Below are positions 41,842 through 50,702 of a stretch of 64,000 nucleotides of DNA, piece by piece (positions within the stretch are counted from its first letter, which is position 1; each line of letters begins with the position of its first letter). The notes beneath the pieces are model-generated. The model was not told the DNA's origin. It searched no databases and saw nothing but the letters and a program-made list of their open reading frames with translations. The translations under genes and the position numbers were made by a program. The stretch is taken from positions 68,516 through 132,515 of the forward strand of contig CAZTAO010000008.1 of NCBI GenBank assembly GCA_964611645.1, written 5' to 3'. Source of the DNA: CAZTAO01 sp964611645 (GTDB lineage: Bacteria; Armatimonadota; UBA5829).

Positions 41842-42981
41842 GTGATCTGTGGAGAGAAGATAGTGGTAAAAGGCAGGGAGATAGGCAACGGAGCGCCGAT
41901 CTTTCTGACGGCGGAGATCGGCTCCGCCCATAACGGCAGCGTGGAATCCGCTAAGGAGATGATGCTGGGCGCCAAGCAGGCGGGATGCGATGGCGCGGAT
42001 ATGTTCATGTCCAGTTCCCGGGATTTCTACTATGCCGACAACGGCCTCGCCGACCGAGATATGCGAGACATCGTGGCGGAGTTCGAGTTCACCGAGGCGG
42101 GGTGGGCGGAGATCTTCAGATACGGCGATGAGATCGGCCTGATCACCTACGTCACCCCTCTGGACATTCCGAGCGTGGAGATGGCTGGCAGGCTTGGCAT
42201 CCCTATGGTCAACGTCAATTCCGACGACGCGAATAACCCAGGGCTTCTGCGCAAGATTGCGGGTCTGGGCGTTCCGGTTACCATGCACGACATCAACGCC
42301 AACCTCTCGGAGATGGAGCTTGCGGTGCGTACCCTGAGAGATGCGGGATGCAGCCGGATCATACTTCTGCACTCGACTCTTGAATCCGGCGAGGAAGACA
42401 ACCTCTATGCGACCGCGAACCTGCGCGTCATGGATACTTACAAGGCAGCATTCGGCGGTATGGGCGTACATGTGGGCTGCGTGGAGCACACTACGAGCGA
42501 CTTCCTCATCTATGCAGTGGCTGCTCGTGAACCCGCTCTTATCTCCAAACACATCCTGTTGGCCCACGACCCCGAGACCCCGGATGACTCGATCTCGGTG
42601 GACCTTGGCAACCTCAAGACAATGGTCCGCAATGTGAGGTACGTGGAGATGGCTCTGGGCGGCGGACACAATCTTCAGGTAGTGAACCAGGCGGGTGAGA
42701 TCGGCGCTTGGGATGTTGCCAGACGAAAGGTTCTGGTCGCTGCAAGAGACATTTCCGAGGGTGCGATCATCGCTCCAGACGATATTGTGGCAAAAAGACC
42801 TGGAAATAGAGGAGGATTGCATCCTTCTGTGGAATTCTATATCGTGGGAGCCAGGGCTTCGCGCTCGATAGAAAAGGACGAGAAACTGAGCCTGAGCATG
42901 TTCTCTGACTTCCAGGAAAACGGCTACAAGAACCCGGCGCTGGAGCTGTTTCGGTCAACGGGCAGGAAGGCCGGACCCTAG
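41842..42981 (+). CDS. NeuB-like synthase with SAF domain, divergent active site
   Basis: A 379-residue protein starting at a GTG 7 bases after GGAGGGA. FLTAEIGSAHNGSVESAK, YVTPLDIPSVEM and VGCVEHTTS align with the NeuB barrel. ISEGAIIAPDDIVAKRPGNRGG begins the antifreeze-like SAF domain. Key NeuB residues differ: the lysine of the AVKFQ motif is replaced by ADMFMSS and the YKIAS segment by VNVNSDD. PEP-dependent synthesis of nonulosonic acids may therefore not operate as usual. It follows a repeat and has no nearby cytidylyltransferase. Confidence 0.7.
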   Translation: MICGEKIVVKGREIGNGAPIFLTAEIGSAHNGSVESAKEMMLGAKQAGCDGADMFMSSSRDFYYADNGLADRDMRDIVAEFEFTEAGWAEIFRYGDEIGLITYVTPLDIPSVEMAGRLGIPMVNVNSDDANNPGLLRKIAGLGVPVTMHDINANLSEMELAVRTLRDAGCSRIILLHSTLESGEEDNLYATANLRVMDTYKAAFGGMGVHVGCVEHTTSDFLIYAVAAREPALISKHILLAHDPETPDDSISVDLGNLKTMVRNVRYVEMALGGGHNLQVVNQAGEIGAWDVARRKVLVAARDISEGAIIAPDDIVAKRPGNRGGLHPSVEFYIVGARASRSIEKDEKLSLSMFSDFQENGYKNPALELFRSTGRKAGP

Positions 42982-42997
42982 GCGATGTTACAATATG

Positions 42998-43047
42998 GAT
43001 TCTCGGCGAAAAAGTCATTATGGCTTGGTGGGAATATCCCGAGAATC
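42998..43047. other. Inverted repeat between NeuB-like gene and barrel gene
   Basis: GATTCTCGG (42998-43006) and CCGAGAATC (43039-43047) form a 9 bp perfect stem around 32 bases. It may be a terminator or operator. It sits before the promoter at 43075. Confidence 0.4.
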
Positions 43048-43074
43048 ACTTCGTCTAGGTACAAACAGAGCCTA

Positions 43075-43103
43075 TTGACACTCGAACGCAGAGTGATTAC
43101 AAT
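43075..43103 (+). promoter_or_regulatory. Promoter of the outer-membrane barrel gene
   Basis: TTGACA (43075-43080), 17 base spacer, TACAAT (43098-43103). The leader is about 105 bases, longer than most here, and ends with AGGAGGA before the ATG. Confidence 0.75.
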
Positions 43104-43215
43104 AGGGACTAACTAAGGACAAGCTGTCTCGGGTGAGGGTAGGCACGGAACATGGATAGTGTTCTCCCAGGTCCGAACGGGGTTGTCCGGAAAAACAGTC
43201 TAGGAGGACAAGGTT

Positions 43216-43716
43216 ATGAAGAGAGTGCTAGTAGTGATGGTCGTTGTGATCCTCGCGCTGGTCATGGCTCAGGCTGCGTTTGCGCAGGATGAGCCGGAAG
43301 TCGGACTCGGCACCAGGGTGCTGTCCCTTTCGGGAAGCTATCAGTTGGATCACAACAAAGCGTGGAACTTGATGGCTGGATACGGTCAGTTCATCTCTGA
43401 CAAGATTGAAGTCGGTGGCGTGGTTGGCTTCATGGGCGACGACAACAGTGACAACACTGCCGGCTTCATCGGCGCAGCGGGCAAGTACCACTTCATCAGC
43501 GAGACCCCCAGCCGGACCATCCCCTACGTTGGACTGGTTGTCGCTATGGCCCAGCAGGGTGATGAGACAGGATTCGGCTACGGCGCGCAGGCTGGTCTGG
43601 ACATGTTCCTTTCCGCCAAGCAGGCCATCTATCTGGAGTACAGTTGGATGAAGATAGATGCCGGCGGCTCGGACAACACCAGCATGATCAACTTCGGTAT
43701 CAGGCAGTATCTCTGA
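43216..43716 (+). CDS. Small outer-membrane beta-barrel protein
   Basis: A 166-residue protein with a signal peptide (VLVVMVVVILALVMAQAAFAQD). The mature part alternates polar and hydrophobic residues with glycine-rich turns, fitting an eight-stranded OmpA/OmpX-like barrel. It ends FGIRQYL, reminiscent of the aromatic C-terminal signature of outer-membrane proteins. It has its own promoter, a ~105 base leader and a strong terminator, so it is probably expressed highly as a single-gene unit. Confidence 0.75.
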   Translation: MKRVLVVMVVVILALVMAQAAFAQDEPEVGLGTRVLSLSGSYQLDHNKAWNLMAGYGQFISDKIEVGGVVGFMGDDNSDNTAGFIGAAGKYHFISETPSRTIPYVGLVVAMAQQGDETGFGYGAQAGLDMFLSAKQAIYLEYSWMKIDAGGSDNTSMINFGIRQYL

Positions 43717-43729
43717 TCTCGTAGTAAAG

Positions 43730-43772
43730 AAGGAGTCCGCGGGGGTAGCCTCGCGGACTCCTTTTCTGTTTT
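43730..43772 (+). terminator. Rho-independent terminator
   Basis: AAGGAGTCCGCG (43730-43741) pairs perfectly with CGCGGACTCCTT (43752-43763) over 12 bp, followed by TTCTGTTTTT. Confidence 0.9.
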
Positions 43773-43786
43773 TGGAGGTCTTGGCC

Positions 43787-45238
43787 GTGAAAGCAGCAAT
43801 CGCGCTTCTCGTTATTCTATCAGCAATCATTCCAGCCTCACTCTATGCCGCGGATACCGGCCCCAGCATAGTTCCTGACCCAGCTAACGCTTTCAAAGTT
43901 GCCATCGCTCGTTCTACCGCTATTGCGTTCAGCCCGGACGTGCAGACAATTGCCTGCGGAGGTTCTGACGGGCTCCTCACCCTCTACGACATCAAGACCA
44001 AGCAGACAAGCAATGCCCAGATGGGGAAGGCTGCAGTCACCAGCCTGACCTACAGCAGGAGCGGAAAGTATCTTGCCGCGGGCTGCAAGGACAACACCGT
44101 TCTTATAATGGACAGTGAGAAGTGGGCTTGCGTGCAGAAGCTTCAGGTTAAGTCGTGCCCGAGCGCCCTGGCATTTTCCGGAGATGACGGTCTTCTCGCC
44201 GTCGGGACCAACAAGGGCGAGCTCTCTACATGGATAGTCAGCACGGGGAACATGTGCAAGCAGTTTGAAGGCCACAAGAGGCGCGTTATCACTGTGGTTT
44301 TCGACAACAAGCAGAACCTCCTGGTGTCCGCATCGGAAGACCGGACCCTCAAGGAGTGGGAATACACCAACAGCGGCAAGATCAAGCGAATGCTTGCGTG
44401 GCCGGAGAAGAAAGAAATACTCTCCGCAACCTGCGCTGATGACTGCAAGGTCATTGCTGTCGGATCCAACGAACTCACCAACATCCCCGGTGGGCTGATC
44501 GAACGTCCCTATTTCTTCATATTGGACAGAGACGGCACCGAAATTATCAAGATACCCGTGAGCATGGAAGACACCCGAACTGCGGCGCTCAGCTATGATG
44601 GCTCGCTTTTGGCCGTGGCCAAGGGGAACGGTAACCTTCGGATCTTCGACACAAAGACCGGGCAGCAGTTGGCTGGGCTGGACAAAATGGGCAAGCCGAC
44701 TGCGGTAGCATTCAGCCGTTTCAAGGGCAAGCTTTGGTTTGCGCACGCAGATGCGGAGAACATCGAGGGGATGCCGATTTCGGAGACAGCCCTTGGAGCG
44801 CCTGCGCGCGCGCCGCTGAGCGGAAGTATGGCTGTGCTACCCATACGAACCAAGCTGACGGACGAGAACGTGCTTGCTGCGCTGGAGTCCACCGGCTTCA
44901 TCATGGAAGCCGAGATCACCAAGCTCGATCCATTTGCCAAGGTCAAGTTCGTGACTCGTACCCGCCTGAAGCAGGCAATGAGCGAATTGAAGCTGGGCGA
45001 GTCAGGTTTGGTCGACCCCGATACCGCCAAGCAGATTGGCAAGCTGGCCGGGGCGGATTACGTGGTCAGCGGCGAGTGCAACAAGGTCGGAAATGAGTTC
45101 GTGCTCAGCGCTGGAATCCTGAATGTGGAAACCGGCGAACTTATCATATCGGACTACATCAACCAGCCCGCGGCCAGCGAGTCTGTGCTGATCCAGATGG
45201 CGCAGGAAGTCGTGCGCAAGATAGGCAAGAACTGGTAG
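43787..45238 (+). CDS. Secreted WD40 repeat protein with CsgG/FlgO-like domain
   Basis: A 483-residue protein starting at a GTG 7 bases after GGAGG, with a signal peptide (IALLVILSAIIPASLYAA). Residues ~35-330 are WD40-like repeats (TLYDIKTKQ, SEDRTLKEWEY, NLRIFDTKTGQ). Residues ~350-483 resemble the CsgG/FlgO domain (MAVLPIRTKL, LADADYV-like GADYVVSGE). Such domains localise near the outer membrane. A WD40 propeller fused to it may assemble envelope complexes or sense conditions. It follows a strong terminator and ends at another, so it is a single-gene unit. Confidence 0.7.
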   Translation: MKAAIALLVILSAIIPASLYAADTGPSIVPDPANAFKVAIARSTAIAFSPDVQTIACGGSDGLLTLYDIKTKQTSNAQMGKAAVTSLTYSRSGKYLAAGCKDNTVLIMDSEKWACVQKLQVKSCPSALAFSGDDGLLAVGTNKGELSTWIVSTGNMCKQFEGHKRRVITVVFDNKQNLLVSASEDRTLKEWEYTNSGKIKRMLAWPEKKEILSATCADDCKVIAVGSNELTNIPGGLIERPYFFILDRDGTEIIKIPVSMEDTRTAALSYDGSLLAVAKGNGNLRIFDTKTGQQLAGLDKMGKPTAVAFSRFKGKLWFAHADAENIEGMPISETALGAPARAPLSGSMAVLPIRTKLTDENVLAALESTGFIMEAEITKLDPFAKVKFVTRTRLKQAMSELKLGESGLVDPDTAKQIGKLAGADYVVSGECNKVGNEFVLSAGILNVETGELIISDYINQPAASESVLIQMAQEVVRKIGKNW

Positions 45239-45267
45239 CCACAAGCAGTCGATCATTAGACGATACC

Positions 45268-45303
45268 AGCCTCAGAGCTTAGCGCTCTGGGGCTTTTCTC
45301 TTT
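45268..45303 (+). terminator. Rho-independent terminator
   Basis: AGCCTCAGAGC pairs with GCTCTGGGGCT around a 5 base loop (10 of 11, one G-U), followed by TTTTCTCTTTCT. Confidence 0.8.
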
Positions 45304-45409
45304 CTGTGAGAAATGAGAAGGTATGTACGGACACAGGGTCGAAAGATACTTCAAAGGGGTAGCAATTACGGTCGACCAATGGTAATACGCAAGGCTATGG
45401 AGGAACAGT

Positions 45410-46561
45410 ATGGATCAGACGCGGCTTCCGATCAGGATCTACAACCCTCGCTATTTCAAGGCGTGGCAGCTTCCTGCTCAGCGCACCCCACTGGGTATCC
45501 CGGGAGACTACAAGCCCAGTTTGGCTATGCTTCCGGACGGCGAAATTGTGATGGTGGCGCTGTTCAATGAACAGGTCGGTGACGGCAAGATTCGAGAGTC
45601 GATGCCGATATGGCGTTCCAGGGATGGGGGACTGACCTGGAGCGAGCGCGAAGTCGCGCAGGACGTGATTGGGCGGGAGCAGTGGCTGACGTGCATCTCC
45701 GACGGCACTCTCTTCATCACCAGCCATTTCCTGGTCAACGACATCAACAACGCCGATGGCTGCATTCACAGCTACGTCCACCGCTCGACGGACAGAGGCA
45801 AGACCTGGGAACGCACAAAAGTGCGGATTACGGGTGAGGAACGATGTGGGGTTCCCGACGAGTTCGGCACACATACCTCTCGCAACATAGTTGAGATGCC
45901 GGACGGCACGCTGCTGCTGGGCGTATCTCTCGGGATGTTGGCGGAGGAACGTGGGCAGCCCAGCGACCTGGCGTGGCTATGGAAGTCCCACGACAAAGGC
46001 AAGACCTGGGAGAAGACGCCTAAGGTGGATATCGTGGGATACTACGACAACGTCGACGGCTTCTTCGCCGAGGACTTCACATATCGCAACGACAGCGGCA
46101 AGTTGCTGCACTGGATCAGAGTAGGCCCGCCCAGTCCGATGTATCCGATGCGGGACCATCGCCCGGCTCCGGTCAGCGACGACAGCGGGGACCGCACGAT
46201 GGCTTGCGAATCGTATGACGATGGGCAGACGTGGGTGAACCTGAGAGATTTCGGCGACTACGGAATGCACTATATCCGCATTCTGAAGCTGAAAGACGGT
46301 CGCCTGCTGATGACCTACACCCAGCGTTCCCTCTACCACCCGTATGGCCTCAGAGCTGCGCTTAGCTACGATGACGGCGAGACCTGGGACCTCGAAAACG
46401 ATGCAATCGTGATAGAAGGCCGCACACCTTGGGGCTGCCCGTGGGGCACCGGCTTCGGCAACACCCTCCAACTCGCCGACGGCTCCCTCCTCTCTGCCTA
46501 CACCTACTTCGACTGGGACGAGAAATCGCACCTCGAAGTAGTGAAGTGGTCGCTTGAATAG
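45410..46561 (+). CDS. Cytoplasmic sialidase (BNR/Asp-box) family protein
   Basis: A 383-residue propeller protein with no signal peptide, so probably cytoplasmic. Asp boxes: SRDGGLTW, STDRGKTW, SHDKGKTW, SYDDGETW. LPDGEIVMVAL, MPDGTLLLGVSL and LKDGRLLMTYTQ are the family's strand repeats. The start follows GGAGGAAC. It may act on imported oligosaccharides or on substrates other than sialic acid, given the range of this family. It is 170 bases downstream of a terminator. Confidence 0.8.
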   Translation: MDQTRLPIRIYNPRYFKAWQLPAQRTPLGIPGDYKPSLAMLPDGEIVMVALFNEQVGDGKIRESMPIWRSRDGGLTWSEREVAQDVIGREQWLTCISDGTLFITSHFLVNDINNADGCIHSYVHRSTDRGKTWERTKVRITGEERCGVPDEFGTHTSRNIVEMPDGTLLLGVSLGMLAEERGQPSDLAWLWKSHDKGKTWEKTPKVDIVGYYDNVDGFFAEDFTYRNDSGKLLHWIRVGPPSPMYPMRDHRPAPVSDDSGDRTMACESYDDGQTWVNLRDFGDYGMHYIRILKLKDGRLLMTYTQRSLYHPYGLRAALSYDDGETWDLENDAIVIEGRTPWGCPWGTGFGNTLQLADGSLLSAYTYFDWDEKSHLEVVKWSLE

Positions 46562-46575
46562 CCGACGGTATTGCG

Positions 46576-46608
46576 CTCGTCCCTCCGGGCAAGACCTGGA
46601 GGGATGAG
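46576..46608. other. Stem-loop after the sialidase gene
   Basis: CTCGTCCCTCC (46576-46586) pairs with GGAGGGATGAG (46598-46608) with one G-U. No T-run follows, so it may be a weak terminator or a mini-repeat. The rest of this 230 base gap carries the promoter at 46677. Confidence 0.45.
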
Positions 46609-46676
46609 CTAATTCTCGTCCGGTATGTCCCAATTGCCATATTTGTCCTATTCCCGCTCTCCGCAACCCCCGCTGT

Positions 46677-46706
46677 TTGACTTCGGCATCCGTACAGACG
46701 TAAAAT
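46677..46706 (+). promoter_or_regulatory. Promoter of the fused E1 gene
   Basis: TTGACT (46677-46682), 18 base spacer, TAAAAT (46701-46706). The leader of about 80 bases includes GGCTGGCCTCTAGCCGGC, which can form a hairpin. Confidence 0.6.
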
Positions 46707-46793
46707 AGTGTACGGCTGGCCTCTAGCCGGCTACAAATCAAATGCGTTGTGGCGCGGTACCCAACCGCGCTGCTTTTGTGAGGAGCTATCCCA

Positions 46794-49004
46794 ATGGCCG
46801 TAAAAGCCGCTTCAAAGTCCAAACAGCCCAAGAGCACTGCCCCATCGAAAGAAATGATGCTGGATTTCCTTCGCCAGATGTATGAGATCCGCAATTTCGA
46901 GGATGGTGTCTACCGAATGCTCAAAGACGGCACCATAAAGGGCGCGTCGCACCTGTACGCAGGACAGGAGGCGGTTGCCATCGGCGCCATCTCCGTTCTC
47001 GAGGATCGCGATGTTATCGCCAGCACGCACAGAGGCCACGGCCACTGCGGCGCGATGGGCGACAAGCACGCGAAGAATGAGACCGAGCGCCAGAACCACT
47101 GGAACGCCATGATGGCCGAGCTGATGGGCAAATCCACCGGATACTGCAAAGGCAGAGGCGGGTCTATGCACATTGCCGACGTGGTCAAGGGTAACCTTGG
47201 TTCGACAGGAATCGTTGGTGGAAACATCCCGATTGCGACAGGCGCGGCGCTTGCTGAGAAGGTCAAGGGGACAGGCGCGGTCGTTCTGTGCTTCTTCGGA
47301 GACGGCGCCACCAACACCGGCAGCTTCCACGAGTCACTCAATATGGGCAGCACCCTCCTTTGCGGCCTGCCTGTTGTATACATCTGCGAGAACAACCTCT
47401 ACGGCATGAGCGTGCCTTTCCACGATAGATCCAACCTGTGCGCCGGCCGGGCTTCAAACATCACGGACATAGCAGTTCGAGGCGAGTCTTACGGCATGCC
47501 CCACACCATCGTGGACGGTATGGACGTGGAGACAGTTCGCCAGGCTGTTGCCGATGCTGTGGAATACGCCCGCAAGGGCAACGGTCCGACTCTCATCGAG
47601 TGCAAGACCTACAGATGGTATGGCCACTCCTCCAGCGACCAGCGCGTATACAGGACCCGCGAAGAGGAAGCCGAGTGGAAAGAGCGCGACCCGATCACCG
47701 TCACCCGCGGCAAGCTTGCCAAGCTGGGCGTATCCGAGGCCGAGTTGGACGCCATCGCAGCCCAGGGCTCCAAGACCATAGATGATTCCATCAAGTTCGC
47801 ACTCGACAGCCCGTACCCGGATGTCAGCGAACTCTATAACGACATTTACGTGCCGGTAGACAAGCAGAAACTTGCGGCAGACATCGCCGCGGAAGCCAAG
47901 GTGCTCCCGAAGATTGCCGAGATCGAAGTGGCTATCCGCAAGAAGTCCGGTTCGACTCTGCCTAAGCTCAGAGCTGCGGACGTCAAGGAGTTTGAGGCGC
48001 AGTATGGAGTACCGATCAAGTCCTACGGCCAGGCGCTTGTCGATGCCCAGCGGGAAGAGCTGAAGCGCGACCCGAACGTGATTGTGATGGGTGAGGACGT
48101 CGGCCTCTACGGCGGCGCTTACGCGGCTACCCGCGGACTGTACGACGAATTTGGGCCTGAGAGAATAATGGACACTGCCATCAGCGAAATGGCTATTGTG
48201 GGCGCGGCGGGTGGAGCCGCGATGCGTGGTCTGAGGCCGGTCGCGGAGATCATGTACATCGACTTCATCACGATCTCCTCCGACCAGCTCGTGCACAATC
48301 TTTCCTACAACCGATACATGTTTGGGGGGAAAACTTCGGTCCCGGCTGTGATCCGGACCGAGGGTGGGGTAGGGCGCGCAATCGCCGCTCACCACTCGGA
48401 GAGCCTGGAAGCCTGGTTTATGCACACTCCGGGCCTGTATGTTGTTATGCCATCTACCCCGTATGATGCCAAGGGTCTGCTCAAAGCAGCTATCCGGGAC
48501 GACAACCCCGTGCTCTTTATTGAGCACAAAGTTATGTATTCCGGCGTAATGGGGCCTGTGCCTGACGACGACTACATCATCCCGTTGGGAGTTGCCGACA
48601 TCAAGCGCAAGGGCGATGCGGCGACAATCGTTGCATACTGCCGAATGCTCCACTTTGCCTTGGACGCAGCCGAGAGGCTTGCTGCCGAGGGCATTGAGGT
48701 TGAGGTCATCGATCCGCGAACCCTGAACCCCTTGGACATCGACTGCATCGCCAAGTCGGTCAGGCGCACCGGCAGGCTTATAACCGTGTCTGAGGGCTTC
48801 CCCAAGTGCGGCGTTGGCGCGGAGATTGTCCGGCAATTCATGGAGTATAAGTTCGAGGATGGAACTGCGGGCTTCGACTACCTGGACGCGCAGCCGATAA
48901 TGATCAGCGGCAAGGACTGCCCGATCCCGATGAGCGAGCCGCTCGAGGAAGCATGTGTGCCGAAAGTGGAAGACATCGTGGCGGCTGTCAAGAGCATAGT
49001 GTAG
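46794..49004 (+). CDS. 2-oxoacid dehydrogenase E1, alpha and beta subunits fused
   Basis: A 736-residue thiamine-diphosphate enzyme. Residues ~15-340 are the alpha chain (ASHLYAGQEAVAIG, THRGHGH, and the TPP motif GDGATNTGSFHESLNM with ICENN). Residues ~400-736 are the beta chain (NVIVMGEDVGLYGGAYAAT, RPVAEIMYIDFI, EGGVGRAIAAHHS, LITVSEGFPKCGVGAEI). It decarboxylates pyruvate, branched-chain 2-oxoacids or acetoin and passes the acyl group to a lipoyl E2. Start: ATG after GAGGAG. No E2 or E3 is adjacent, so the partner must be elsewhere. The fusion is natural in several phyla. Confidence 0.93.
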   Translation: MAVKAASKSKQPKSTAPSKEMMLDFLRQMYEIRNFEDGVYRMLKDGTIKGASHLYAGQEAVAIGAISVLEDRDVIASTHRGHGHCGAMGDKHAKNETERQNHWNAMMAELMGKSTGYCKGRGGSMHIADVVKGNLGSTGIVGGNIPIATGAALAEKVKGTGAVVLCFFGDGATNTGSFHESLNMGSTLLCGLPVVYICENNLYGMSVPFHDRSNLCAGRASNITDIAVRGESYGMPHTIVDGMDVETVRQAVADAVEYARKGNGPTLIECKTYRWYGHSSSDQRVYRTREEEAEWKERDPITVTRGKLAKLGVSEAELDAIAAQGSKTIDDSIKFALDSPYPDVSELYNDIYVPVDKQKLAADIAAEAKVLPKIAEIEVAIRKKSGSTLPKLRAADVKEFEAQYGVPIKSYGQALVDAQREELKRDPNVIVMGEDVGLYGGAYAATRGLYDEFGPERIMDTAISEMAIVGAAGGAAMRGLRPVAEIMYIDFITISSDQLVHNLSYNRYMFGGKTSVPAVIRTEGGVGRAIAAHHSESLEAWFMHTPGLYVVMPSTPYDAKGLLKAAIRDDNPVLFIEHKVMYSGVMGPVPDDDYIIPLGVADIKRKGDAATIVAYCRMLHFALDAAERLAAEGIEVEVIDPRTLNPLDIDCIAKSVRRTGRLITVSEGFPKCGVGAEIVRQFMEYKFEDGTAGFDYLDAQPIMISGKDCPIPMSEPLEEACVPKVEDIVAAVKSIV

Positions 49005-49006
49005 TA

Positions 49007-49048
49007 GCTCCCTCGCCCACCGCAGTGGGGGCTGGGGTGAGGGACCTA
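49007..49048. repeat. Palindromic repeat family B
   Basis: TCCCTCGCCCACCGCAGTGGG then GGCTGGGGTGAGGG, the same as the copy at 8821, between the E1 gene and its terminator. Confidence 0.7.
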
Positions 49049-49089
49049 CGGCCTGGCAAATACAAACAGAGTAATGGCAATCGAAACAA

Positions 49090-49122
49090 CGAGGGGGCTG
49101 GACTATTCCAGCCCCCTCGCTT
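49090..49122. terminator. Bidirectional terminator between convergent genes
   Basis: CGAGGGGGCTGGA (49090-49102) pairs perfectly with TCCAGCCCCCTCG (49107-49119) over 13 bp with a 4 base loop. It separates the E1 gene from the convergent gene at 49141. Confidence 0.88.
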
Positions 49123-49140
49123 CTTGGTTACGCTAGTTCC

Positions 49141-50394
49141 CTAGTCAGAGAATGTAGGGTTCTCTACGGATGGGTCTGGCATCTCAGGCGGTTCGGGGGG
49201 CTCTATCGTGGGCGGTTCCGGAGGCGGAAGCTCATCACTCGGAGACATCTCCGCATTCTCGCCGGAGTCATCGGTATTGGCTTGGGGAGGAGGCCCGCCC
49301 GGCATTTTGCTCATCATCATGAGTCGGATGCTGGTTTTGGACTGGATCCGAGGCAGCGGCTGCCCCGCGGCCAGCGCAGCTCCGGGGCCGTATCCGACCA
49401 TCTCCAGCATAGTGAAATCGCACTTCTGGAAGATGCCGATCGGGATATCTACTTTTGTCTGATCGCCCTTCATCATAACGGTCGACTTCACCCGCGCGTT
49501 CACCTCGGCCATCTGCATATATCCGCCGATCATTCCCATCAGGCCTTCGTCATATACCTCGGATGAACTCCAGAGGATCATCGTGCTTTTGCCCTCAAAG
49601 CCCATCATCGTGGCGTAAAGCCCCAGTGCCTTCGGGATCTGCTTCCACACGAGACCTATGGACTTATCCAGCGGGATCTTGTTATCCAGCTTCGGACTCG
49701 TAATATCGAACGGGTCCAGGAATACCACGTCGGTCGGCGCGTCTAGTGCTATGTTGCCGGTGTAGTTGGTTGTGAGAGCGTAGTTTCCGGTAAGCAGTGC
49801 CTTGGGGTCGATCTTGCCCGGCTGCTTCTTGGTGGGCCAGTAGGCCGTTGTGTAGCCAGGGCGATAGAGGTCGCCGCCTTGTCTGCTCTGCGCCGCCTTG
49901 ATCCGCTCCATTGTTTCCTTGTTGGCAGGCTTGTCCAGCGCTGCCTTGTCGAAGTGGATTACCTTCGGCTGGCCCGGTCTCACCGTCTTGGACGAACCCC
50001 AGTATATCTTGATGGTGAACTCAGTCTGCTCGCCCGGACCTCCGGGGCCACCCTGGCCCATGCCCGGTTCGCCACGTTCGGCTTCGGGCTTGTATATCTC
50101 CAGGTCAAGCTTCTTGCCCAGCTTCAGGCCTTCGGGCGGAGCAATGGACGCCGCCGCATTGGCCGGGGCCACTCCAGGCGACCAGAGCCGCACGTTGAGC
50201 TTGCGCTCCGGGGCGCCGGAGAACATCATCATCCCAGGCGGGATAGGCATGCCCGGTGGCAGTTCAGGCATGGGCATGCCAGGCATTCTCATAGCCGTAG
50301 TCTCGGCGAATATGCCAAGATATGCCTGGTTGTCAGCGGCCTGGGCCGAACCGACAACGGCGACCAACAATATCGCTGCCAATATCCATTTCAT
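49141..50394 (-). CDS. Secreted proline/methionine-rich protein of unknown function
   Basis: A 417-residue protein with a signal peptide (ILAAILLVAVVGSAQAADN) and AAGGAGG before the ATG at 50394. The mature N-terminus is rich in Pro, Met and Gly (RMPGMPMPELPPG). A central region with TPEKEL-like strands follows. The C-terminal ~70 residues are acidic and proline-rich (DELPPPEPPTIEPPEPPE). No domain is recognised. It is probably an envelope or surface protein. Confidence 0.55.
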   Translation of the reverse strand: MKWILAAILLVAVVGSAQAADNQAYLGIFAETTAMRMPGMPMPELPPGMPIPPGMMMFSGAPERKLNVRLWSPGVAPANAAASIAPPEGLKLGKKLDLEIYKPEAERGEPGMGQGGPGGPGEQTEFTIKIYWGSSKTVRPGQPKVIHFDKAALDKPANKETMERIKAAQSRQGGDLYRPGYTTAYWPTKKQPGKIDPKALLTGNYALTTNYTGNIALDAPTDVVFLDPFDITSPKLDNKIPLDKSIGLVWKQIPKALGLYATMMGFEGKSTMILWSSSEVYDEGLMGMIGGYMQMAEVNARVKSTVMMKGDQTKVDIPIGIFQKCDFTMLEMVGYGPGAALAAGQPLPRIQSKTSIRLMMMSKMPGGPPPQANTDDSGENAEMSPSDELPPPEPPTIEPPEPPEMPDPSVENPTFSD

Positions 50395-50558
50395 CAGAAT
50401 CAGTGACCTCCTTGGTGCTTTGTCTCTTCTCGGCGCTCGCAAACGGCAGCGCACACACGCCTATATACTACTTCAATTACCCAATGTCCTACAATTAGAC
50501 GCGATAACACACATACAGTTCGCAAATACCCGTCAAACTGGTTTGCTTCGTCTCGGTA

Positions 50559-50669
50559 ATTGCTCAGTCTTCGTGAGAAACTCCCTCTCCCCGGCCTCGC
50601 GGGGAGAGGGTTGGGGTGAGGGGCACGCACTATCTGGCGGATATGGTAATCATCCAATGCTGAGCAGTT
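50559..50669. repeat. Hybrid repeat: family A ends with a family B core
   Basis: AATTGCTCAG (50559-50568 region) and CTGAGCAGTT (50660-50669) resemble the terminal repeats of family A. The centre carries CCCTCTCCCCGGCCTCGCGGGGAGAGGG of family B. The rest of the 300 base gap before the MFS gene shows no coding signal. Confidence 0.6.
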
Positions 50670-50702
50670 GCTTATCTCCGCTTTGGGTGCGAGGCTTGCA
50701 GG

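Noticed and set aside
47454..48836. Long antisense reading frame (460 codons) opposite the E1 gene
   Set aside because: It mirrors a gene with strong family motifs on the other strand, and its own residues show no motif, no ribosome site and biased His/Arg content typical of shadow frames.
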